From an uncultured Bacteroidales bacterium (GTDB lineage: Bacteria > Bacteroidota > Bacteroidia > Bacteroidales > UBA932), in assembly GCA_947305045.1 (NCBI GenBank), contig CAMZCW010000059.1, positions 1-11,698 on the forward strand: DNA of 11,698 nt, given 5' to 3'. The notes under the pieces are model-generated. The model was not told the DNA's origin, ran no database searches, and saw nothing but the letters and a program-made list of their open reading frames with translations. This document shows positions 6,425 through 11,698 of the stretch, piece after piece; the stretch's first letter is position 1, and the number at the start of each line of letters is the position of its first letter. A program made the translations under genes and the position numbers.

Positions 6425-6432
6425 CATCTTTG
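6425..6432 (+). promoter_or_regulatory. Candidate -7 promoter box of the catabolic operon
   Basis: CATCTTTG differs from TAnnTTTG at one position and is followed by CATAGAC, 23 bases before the MFS start. The box at 11584-11591 is followed by CGATAGAC, so the TTTGC plus ATAGAC arrangement is shared. The nearest TTG upstream (6407-6409) is 15 bases away, closer than the usual -33 spacing. Confidence 0.45.
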
Positions 6433-6455
6433 CATAGACCACATAAGCCTCTGCG

Positions 6456-7676
6456 ATGAAGAAAATAGACTACAAATGGCTCATGCTGCTCCTGATTTCG
6501 GCGGCTTATTTCCTTGCCCAGGGAACCCGCCAAATTTATGCCGCTGTTCTGCCAGACATTAAAGCTTGTTTCGGAGACGCTGTTTCGGATGCCTCCATGG
6601 GCCTTGCCGGGACCGTCTTCACCCTCGCTTTCGGTATCGTGATTCCATTTGCCGGCCTTGCCGCGGACTTTTTCCGCCGCAAATGGATTATCGTTGTCGG
6701 CAGCGTACTGTTCGGCACGGGCATTCTTCTTACGGGCTTTACAAGCGGACTTCCCATGCTGCTGATTTCTTATGGCATCCTGAACGGGATAGGACAGTCT
6801 CTTTTGCCTCCTTGCAATTCCTCATTAATAGGAGAATTCCATACCGATACGCGTGGAACCGCTTTTTCTGTCTATCAAGGGGCCATTTATTCAGGAATTG
6901 TGGTCTGCTCCATCGCGGCCAGCCAGATGTCGGCTTGGGGAGCGGAGGGCTGGAGAACGGCCTTTTGGGTCTTTGGCGCACTTTCGCTGGTCTGGACCGT
7001 TATCATGTCGATTTTCCTGAAAGATACCCCCAATGTCGGAAGCCGCGCAGAAGTGTCGGTCAAGGGAGCGCTCCAGGCGTTCTTTTCCAAGCCCACATCC
7101 CTTTGGATGATGGCTGCGCTGGGCTGCTATTTCTTTGCCACTTACGGCGTCAAAATCTGGACGCCGGTCTATATGATGCGCTCTTTCCCGGATATGCCCG
7201 CCGCTACAGCCGTCTTTCATGCCGTTTTCTGGTTTTACGTGGGAGCCTTCGCCGGCGTAACACTCAGCGGCCGCGTCTCGGATAAACTCAAACCCAAGCG
7301 CCCTTTCGTCCGTTTTGAGGTGGAACTGGCCGGCCTGCTCCTGTGCATCCCGTTTATTCTGCTCATTGCCGGAACCTCCAACCTTGTACTCATGATTGGC
7401 GGCCTTCTCCTCTTCGGCTTTGCAACCGGCGTCTATGATTCCAACCTGTATGCCGCCCTGCTGGAAGTCATCGACCCCAAGTACAGGGCTATGGCAACGG
7501 GTATTTTCGGTTGCGGCGGCTGTATCATCGGCGCGCTGGGCCCGCTTGTCATGGGGCTCCTCAGCGACACTTTCTCCATCCGGACCGCCTTTGCCTCGCT
7601 GACCCTCTTTGCGCTCGCCGGCGCCTTCTGTATCTGTGTGGCACGATTTAAAACAGCAAAAAAAGATATCCTATGA
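6456..7676 (+). CDS. MFS transporter, probable sugar-acid uptake
   Basis: 406 residues with a hydrophobic pattern consistent with 12 transmembrane helices, the standard length for the major facilitator superfamily. Motif A appears after the second helix as GLAADFFRRKW (67-77), with the key Gly, Asp and basic residues. A second, weaker copy, GRVSDKLKPKRPF, follows the central loop and marks the second half. The overall look fits the anion:cation symporter type that often carries aldonate or uronate sugars. This is inferred from its position as first gene of a sugar-acid operon, not from a substrate signature. The ATG follows the promoter-like box by 23 bases with no clear ribosome binding site. 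Its stop overlaps the next start (ATGA), which suggests coupled translation. Confidence 0.88.
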   Translation: MKKIDYKWLMLLLISAAYFLAQGTRQIYAAVLPDIKACFGDAVSDASMGLAGTVFTLAFGIVIPFAGLAADFFRRKWIIVVGSVLFGTGILLTGFTSGLPMLLISYGILNGIGQSLLPPCNSSLIGEFHTDTRGTAFSVYQGAIYSGIVVCSIAASQMSAWGAEGWRTAFWVFGALSLVWTVIMSIFLKDTPNVGSRAEVSVKGALQAFFSKPTSLWMMAALGCYFFATYGVKIWTPVYMMRSFPDMPAATAVFHAVFWFYVGAFAGVTLSGRVSDKLKPKRPFVRFEVELAGLLLCIPFILLIAGTSNLVLMIGGLLLFGFATGVYDSNLYAALLEVIDPKYRAMATGIFGCGGCIIGALGPLVMGLLSDTFSIRTAFASLTLFALAGAFCICVARFKTAKKDIL

Positions 7677-9004
7677 ATCCATCAGAATTACGCATAACCG
7701 ACATGCGATTTGCCGACATTGACGGCGCCCCTAAACGTTGCACCCTCCTTAAAATTTATACCAACCAGGATGGCCTGGTCGGGTATGGGGAAGTGCGGGA
7801 CGCTTCCAGTAAAACTTATGCACTCATGCTTAAAAGCAGGCTGTTGGGGGAGAATCCCTGCAACGTGGACCGGATTTTCCACAAAATCAAGCAGTTTGGC
7901 GGACCATCCAGGCAGGGAGGTGGTGTGTCGGGTGTGGAGATTGCCCTATGGGACCTGGCCGGAAAAGCATGGGGCGTCCCGGTATGGCAACTTCTGGGAG
8001 GCAAATACCGCGACAAGGTGCGTGTGTATTGTGACACGGACGCCGACGGAAAAGACAAAGACGGCCACGCCATGGGCCGAGCTCTCAAGAAACGCATGGA
8101 AATGGGTTACACTTTCCTCAAAATGGACCTCGGGATAGGCCTGCTGATGGACGAGCCGGGTGCCATTAATGCTCCGCTCGGGTTCATTGACGATATGAAA
8201 AAGTACGCGCCGCATATCCTGAATGTGCAAGGGGGCAGCGTCACGCCCGATATGGTGAAGCGGCAGAAGAGCTACGACATTGTTACGACGGCCCACCCTT
8301 TTACCGGCATCCATCTTACCGAGCATGGCCTCGAGATTCTGGAAAAGTATGTCCGTGACGTCCGTGAGGAGATTGGCTATGAGGTTCCGCTTGCCATCGA
8401 CCATTTTGGGCATGTCTGCGTGGAAGACTGCATCCGTTTTGCCAGAAGAATAGAAAAGTACAACATTGCCTGGATGGAGGACATGATTCCCTGGATGTAC
8501 ACAGACCAGTACAAGCGCCTGAAAGAAGCTACGACTGTTCCGGTTTGTACCGGTGAAGATATCTATCTCAAGGAAGGCTTTGAGCCCCTGGTGAAAGGAC
8601 ATGCCGTGAGCGTCATCCATCCGGACATCCTCACTTGTGGTGGCGCCCTGGAATTGAAGAAAATTGCTGATATGGCCGACGAAAACGGCATCGCCGTTGC
8701 CATTCACATGGCAGAAAGTCCCATAGCGGCCATGGCGGCCATCCATACGGCTGCGGCCATGCACAACGTTCTTGCCATGGAACTCCATTCCGTGGATGTC
8801 CCCTGGTGGCCGGATCTTGTAAAAGGCTTGCCCAAGCCCCTTGTCAAGGATGGCTTCATTGCGGTTCCCGATACCCCGGGACTTGGCATCGAAAGCCTCA
8901 ATGAGGACTTGATCAAAGAGCACATCAACCCTGAAATTCCCGGCTTGTGGGAGAGCACGGATGTGTGGAACAAAGAATTCTCAAATGACAGAATATGGAG
9001 CTAA
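7673..9004 (+). CDS. Enolase-superfamily (mandelate racemase group) sugar-acid dehydratase
   Basis: 443 residues with the capping domain first (about 5-125, including GYGE and ALWDLAGKAWGVPVWQLLGG), then a metal-binding barrel. Expected Mg ligands are Asp243 (AIDHFGH), Glu269 (WMED) and Glu295 (CTGED). The acid-base dyad is probably Asp318 (VIHPD) with His345 (AIHMAESP). Lys150 sits in a KMD motif where racemases have KxK. About 90 residues separate Lys150 from Asp243, against about 30 in mandelate racemase. This implies a ~60-residue insertion near the active site, reminiscent of the ManD/RspA-like branch. Known family members dehydrate aldonates, uronates or aldarates to 2-keto-3-deoxy acids; the exact substrate cannot be read from the sequence. 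It overlaps the MFS gene by 4 bases. The SDR start follows two bases after its stop. Confidence 0.87.
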   Translation: MNPSELRITDMRFADIDGAPKRCTLLKIYTNQDGLVGYGEVRDASSKTYALMLKSRLLGENPCNVDRIFHKIKQFGGPSRQGGGVSGVEIALWDLAGKAWGVPVWQLLGGKYRDKVRVYCDTDADGKDKDGHAMGRALKKRMEMGYTFLKMDLGIGLLMDEPGAINAPLGFIDDMKKYAPHILNVQGGSVTPDMVKRQKSYDIVTTAHPFTGIHLTEHGLEILEKYVRDVREEIGYEVPLAIDHFGHVCVEDCIRFARRIEKYNIAWMEDMIPWMYTDQYKRLKEATTVPVCTGEDIYLKEGFEPLVKGHAVSVIHPDILTCGGALELKKIADMADENGIAVAIHMAESPIAAMAAIHTAAAMHNVLAMELHSVDVPWWPDLVKGLPKPLVKDGFIAVPDTPGLGIESLNEDLIKEHINPEIPGLWESTDVWNKEFSNDRIWS

Positions 9005-9006
9005 AC

Positions 9007-9777
9007 ATGTTTAATCTCAAAGGAAAAACCGCCCTTGTGACCGGGAGTGGTCAGGGGATAGGTCGTGCAACGGCCGTTTTGTTGGCAAAGCAGGGAGCAA
9101 AAGTCATTATTAACTGGAACTCCAACGACGCCAAGGCTGCAATTACCATGGAAGAGATAAAAGCTGTGGGCGGAGCGTATTTGTGTTGGAAATACAATAT
9201 CTCGCTTCCCAGTGTCCGCGAGGATTTTGAAAAGTTCATGAAAGAGAATTCTCTTACTGTTGACATCCTGGTGCTGAATGCCTCTGTCCAGATTCGCAAC
9301 GACTGGGAGAAGATTACCCCGGAAGAATTTGACCAGCAGATGCATACTAACTTCCGCGCCTCTCTCCAGCTCATCCAGGCGTGCGTTCCGGGCATGCGGG
9401 AGAAAAAATGGGGGCGGATTGTCACCGTAGGCAGCGTCCAGCAGAGCCGCCCCAATACCGCCATGGCGGTGTATGCTGCCACCAAAGCCGCCCAAAACAA
9501 CCTTTGCATGACACTTTGCGGGCAATTGGCCGGCGACGGAATTACCATCAACAACATTGCTCCCGGGGCGGTGGAGACGGTTCGGAACGAGCAAGTCCTT
9601 GCCGATCCGGACTACAGGAAAATGATAGAGAACTCCATTCCCGTGGGGTTTGTGGGCCAGAGCGAAGACATCGCGCCCACCGTCCTTCTGCTGGTGTCGG
9701 AGGAGGGCCGATATATCACCGGTGCCGATATCCCTATCGACGGCGGCATGTCCATCCCATTTACCAAAGGAAAATAG
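9007..9777 (+). CDS. Short-chain dehydrogenase/reductase (SDR)
   Basis: 256 residues, typical classical SDR length. The start at 9007 (MFNLKGKTALVTG) is preferred to an in-frame ATG at 8995, because GGAG at 8997-9000 is the ribosome binding site for the later start. Motifs in order: TGSGQGIG cofactor loop (13-19 region), LNAS (90-93) in place of NNAG, Asn115, catalytic Ser143, Tyr156 and Lys160 (YAATK), and APGAVET after the active site. The end IPIDGGMSIP is standard. It oxidises or reduces a sugar-type hydroxyl with NAD(P). In this operon it could oxidise an aldose to the lactone that the downstream lactonase opens, or oxidise C4/C5 of a keto-deoxy acid as in L-fuconate breakdown. The sequence does not decide between these. 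FabG-like naming would be misleading. Confidence 0.9.
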   Translation: MFNLKGKTALVTGSGQGIGRATAVLLAKQGAKVIINWNSNDAKAAITMEEIKAVGGAYLCWKYNISLPSVREDFEKFMKENSLTVDILVLNASVQIRNDWEKITPEEFDQQMHTNFRASLQLIQACVPGMREKKWGRIVTVGSVQQSRPNTAMAVYAATKAAQNNLCMTLCGQLAGDGITINNIAPGAVETVRNEQVLADPDYRKMIENSIPVGFVGQSEDIAPTVLLLVSEEGRYITGADIPIDGGMSIPFTKGK

Positions 9778-9779
9778 CC

Positions 9780-10523
9780 ATGAGTGTAGAACAGTACAAG
9801 AAAGAAGTGGGCATGATGAAGCTGGAAAAGCTTATCGCGTCCAGGGAAGGCATATCCTCCGAGCCTTTTCCCATTCCCGACAAGGAATTGCTGCAGCGCT
9901 ACGAGCAGCTATACCTTGGCGCTGTTAACGATGTTTTGCGCGAGTTTTGCCTGCTGAACCAGGCGCTCCCCAACCGTATTCATCCCCTGAGGGAATACCG
10001 CACCGTGGCAGGGTTCGCCTTCACCGTTAAAAGCGCTCCCAATGCCAAGATTACCGGAGAAATGGAATTTCGCACCCAAATGCTGGATACCCTGGGCGAA
10101 GACCATTTTGTGGTATGGGATACCTCCCGTGACCAGGAGGCAACCCTATGGGGCGGCGTTATGACTGCTACCGCCAAGGGTAAAAAAGTGAAAGCGGCCT
10201 GCATCGACGGCGGCATTCGTGACACGCACCAGATTCTGGAGGCCGATTTCCCTATTTTCTATGAATACCGCATTTCCAATGGCTCGCTGGGCCGGTGTCT
10301 CATAACGCATTACCAGATTCCCATCGTCATTGGCAAGGTTACCATTAAACCGGGCGATGTGGTCCTGGGGGACATAGACGGCGTGTTGGTAGTTCCGCGT
10401 GAGATGGCCTACGATGTGCTGCTCCGGGCAGAGGAAATCAAGGAAAACGAGAAGAAAATCTTCTCCTGGGTTCACAAGGGAGAGACCATTCAGGAAATCA
10501 AGGACAAAGGAGGGTATTTTTAA
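9780..10523 (+). CDS. RraA-like family protein, putative class II pyruvate aldolase
   Basis: 247 residues from ATG 9780, two bases after the SDR stop, with AAAGGA upstream. The frame is open back to 9381, but that part only shadows the SDR. The RraA fold is marked by WGGVMTATAKGKKVKAACID (124-143), GGIRD (144-148) and IKPGDVVLGDIDGVLVVP (189-206). Gly126, twenty residues, then Arg147-Asp148 reproduces the G-x20-R-D motif linked to metal-dependent aldolase/oxaloacetate decarboxylase activity in HMG/CHA aldolases. The acidic residue expected three after Asp is Gln151 instead. The protein has an N-terminal extension and a helical C-tail, and is longer than E. coli RraA. It is not expected to be an RNase E regulator. 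In this operon it is the only candidate for cleaving a 2-keto-3-deoxy acid to pyruvate plus an aldehyde. Confidence 0.83.
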   Translation: MSVEQYKKEVGMMKLEKLIASREGISSEPFPIPDKELLQRYEQLYLGAVNDVLREFCLLNQALPNRIHPLREYRTVAGFAFTVKSAPNAKITGEMEFRTQMLDTLGEDHFVVWDTSRDQEATLWGGVMTATAKGKKVKAACIDGGIRDTHQILEADFPIFYEYRISNGSLGRCLITHYQIPIVIGKVTIKPGDVVLGDIDGVLVVPREMAYDVLLRAEEIKENEKKIFSWVHKGETIQEIKDKGGYF

Positions 10524-11437
10524 TGAACCTGATTGTGGGGACGTGGGATCCCGCCTGGGGCCACACCTGGGTAGAACCCGGTTTTGGGAAACTCTATGCG
10601 CTGAGAAGCCTTGCCGGTGGCAGTGCCCTTGTGGTCATGGATACCGCGGGGAATGCCATGGGCGAATATCCCACGCCCGGGGAGCATTCCTGCCATATCA
10701 CCTTGCTCTCCAATGAGGCCGTCGTTTCCGATTACACCAGCGGAACGCTCTCTCTCTATCCGCTGGACACGGACGGACTTCCGAGCCGTGAGCCGGAGGT
10801 GATTCATTTTCAGGGGAGAGGTCCGCACCCACTCCGGCAGCAAGGGCCCCACATCCACTCCTCATGGGTCTCTCCGGATGGCGCCTGCCTGGTGGTTGCC
10901 GACCTTGGTTCCGACCGTCTATATCGCTTCCGTGTGTCAGAGGGTCGGCTCTCAAGGGATGGGATGGAGGTTTTCCCCATGCCTGCCGGCTGCGGTCCAA
11001 GGCATTGTGCTTTTGGCAACGGCGTGTTGTATGTGAGCACGGAGCTTTCTGACGAGGTCCTTGTACTGGACTGGCCTTCCATGAAGCTTATCCAGCGTTG
11101 TGTTGTAAATGAAGCACAGCCCGGCGGTGGCGGACATCTTTTGTTAAGTCCGGACGGGAAATACCTGTATGCAAGTTCCCGTCTGAAAAACGACGGTATC
11201 GCCTCATTTAAAGTGCTTGAAGGAGGCGCACTGGAACGTACCGGTTATTTCCGAACAGGTTCACACCCGCGTCATTTCTGTATAAGCCCGGAAGGGGATG
11301 CACTGCTAGTGGCCTGTCGTGATAACGATAGGGTTCAGTTGTTCTTCCGTGACCCGTTGGATGGCTCTTTGTCTTTGACAGAACAGGTGCTTCGCGTAGA
11401 AAAACCTGTTTTCGTGCGTTTTCTTTGTCCGCGATAA
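10523..11437 (+). CDS. Beta-propeller lactonase (YbhE/Pgl-like family)
   Basis: 304 residues, somewhat shorter than the usual 330-390 of the seven-bladed lactonase family. Blade repeats are seen as SPDG or SPEG turns (116-120, 209-212, 255-257). Family motifs include QGPHIHSSWVSPDG (107-120), GCGPRHCAF (157-164), GGGGHLLLSPDGKYLYASSR (201-220) and GSHPRHFCISPEG (246-258). There is no signal peptide, so it acts in the cytoplasm. Relatives hydrolyse 6-phosphogluconolactone or other aldonolactones. With an SDR and a sugar-acid dehydratase in the same operon, a non-phosphorylated aldonolactone is the likely substrate (inferred). The ATG overlaps the RraA-like stop (TAATG), and AAAGGAGG (10506-10513) is a strong ribosome binding site. 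It is the last gene of the operon. Confidence 0.85.
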   Translation: MNLIVGTWDPAWGHTWVEPGFGKLYALRSLAGGSALVVMDTAGNAMGEYPTPGEHSCHITLLSNEAVVSDYTSGTLSLYPLDTDGLPSREPEVIHFQGRGPHPLRQQGPHIHSSWVSPDGACLVVADLGSDRLYRFRVSEGRLSRDGMEVFPMPAGCGPRHCAFGNGVLYVSTELSDEVLVLDWPSMKLIQRCVVNEAQPGGGGHLLLSPDGKYLYASSRLKNDGIASFKVLEGGALERTGYFRTGSHPRHFCISPEGDALLVACRDNDRVQLFFRDPLDGSLSLTEQVLRVEKPVFVRFLCPR

Positions 11438-11477
11438 TGTTATAAAAGTTCTTTGATTATTACTGGATATTTTTGAG

Positions 11478-11514
11478 TGAAGTCCGCGTTATAGTACTCT
11501 GTAACGCGGATTTC
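11478..11514 (+). terminator. Hairpin U2: repeated intergenic stem after the catabolic operon
   Basis: TCCGCGTTA (11483-11491) and TAACGCGGA (11502-11510) are perfect arms. With G-U pairs the stem extends to about 11478-11515 and closes on a TACT tetraloop. It begins about 40 bases after the lactonase stop and probably ends the operon transcript. It shares the TCCGCGT/ACGCGGA core with hairpin U1. Confidence 0.6.
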
Positions 11515-11529
11515 GACTTATATTTTTTC

Positions 11530-11576
11530 TTCCATCCATTTATAATCGCGTACGCGCGTATGGGAAATGGATGGAA
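11530..11576. repeat. 12-bp inverted repeat enclosing alternating tract U2
   Basis: TTCCATCCATTT (11530-11541) and AAATGGATGGAA (11565-11576) are perfect inverted repeats. The 23 bases between contain most of TATAAT (11541-11546) and a 16-base alternating pyrimidine-purine tract (11547-11562). The tract includes the palindrome CGCGTACGCG. The TATAAT starts 26 bases after hairpin U2, against 25 for U1. It may be an operator, a cruciform-prone site or an mRNA-independent DNA element. Confidence 0.5.
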
Positions 11577-11583
11577 TTCTTTC

Positions 11584-11591
11584 GAAATTTG
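11584..11591 (+). promoter_or_regulatory. Candidate -7 promoter box of the last gene
   Basis: GAAATTTG has the TTTG core and is followed by CGATAGAC, 30 bases before ATG 11622. It closely matches the box region at 2302-2309 and shares the downstream ATAGAC with the box at 6425-6432. Confidence 0.4.
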
Positions 11592-11621
11592 CGATAGACA
11601 ACAACACAAAAGCTATAACCC

Positions 11622-11698
11622 ATGTCTTTCATGTTAAACAGATTGTTTTTACCGTTGGCCGTGGCCTTCGCGCTGTGCGTCACGCCGGCGCTGGCCCA
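11622..11698 (+). CDS. Secreted or envelope protein, 5' end only
   Basis: Only 25 complete codons are present before the window ends. They encode a basic start (MSFMLNR), a hydrophobic core (LFLPLAVAFALCV) and TPALA, a typical signal peptidase I site, with cleavage expected after ALA. The start could also be the Met at 11631. There is no lipobox. The mature protein is outside the window, so its class is unknown. Its position behind a sugar-acid operon, with its own copy of the same promoter architecture, would suit a glycan-degrading enzyme or outer-membrane receptor, but this is a guess. Confidence 0.6.
   Translation, partial: MSFMLNRLFLPLAVAFALCVTPALA

Noticed and set aside
7946..8923. 325-codon open frame on the minus strand opposite the dehydratase
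   Set aside because: It is fully antisense to a clear enolase-superfamily gene, has a composition expected of a shadow frame, and shows no domain.
8995..9006. Alternative SDR start at ATG 8995
   Set aside because: It would overlap the dehydratase stop and consume the GGAG ribosome binding site; MFNLKGKTALVTG from 9007 is the normal family start.
9381..9779. N-terminal extension of the RraA-like frame into the SDR gene
   Set aside because: The extension is Arg/His/Pro-rich shadow sequence in another frame of the SDR; the ATG at 9780 has a ribosome binding site and fits the family.

Overview
The window looks like a chromosomal segment from a Bacteroidota bacterium, most likely order Bacteroidales. 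The basis is a DUF6377-type TPR/HTH regulator, a fimbrillin-like/beta-helix surface lipoprotein, tiny peptide genes of a style common in that order, promoter-like sites resembling the phylum's TTTG-type -7 box, and mostly weak Shine-Dalgarno sequences. No tRNA, rRNA, CRISPR array, transposase or phage gene is visible.

Region 1 (1-2022, minus strand): a DUF6377-type lipoprotein/membrane regulator, followed downstream by the 5' end of a ClpB/ClpC-type AAA+ unfoldase that lacks the usual N-terminal domain. The AAA+ start codon sits in one arm of a perfect 10-bp inverted repeat whose loop carries the ribosome binding site. The regulator carries a 9-base homopolymer just after its lipobox cysteine.

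Region 2 (2023-5880, plus strand, divergent from the regulator): two tandem paralogous ~50-residue peptides, then a 1042-residue lipoprotein with a fimbrillin-like N-terminal half and a PMP-type beta-helix. A terminator-like hairpin follows at 5842-5878. The divergent regulator, the peptides and the surface protein look like one locus.

Region 3 (5830-6257): a decayed DUF4160-like remnant overlapping that terminator, then an intact DUF2442 protein. The usual pair is therefore apparently broken.

Region 4 (6258-11437, plus strand): a tightly packed five-gene operon (MFS transporter, enolase-superfamily sugar-acid dehydratase, SDR dehydrogenase, RraA-like putative aldolase, beta-propeller lactonase). 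Junctions overlap or are at most 2 bases apart, apart from a short gap before the SDR. Together the genes can encode uptake and non-phosphorylative breakdown of a sugar or sugar acid: oxidation to lactone, lactone opening, dehydration to a 2-keto-3-deoxy acid, and retro-aldol cleavage. The substrate and order are inferred.

Region 5 (11438-11698): a second copy of the intergenic architecture found before the operon (same-stem hairpin, TATAAT, alternating purine-pyrimidine tract, TTTG promoter-like box), then the 5' end of a secreted-protein gene cut by the window edge.
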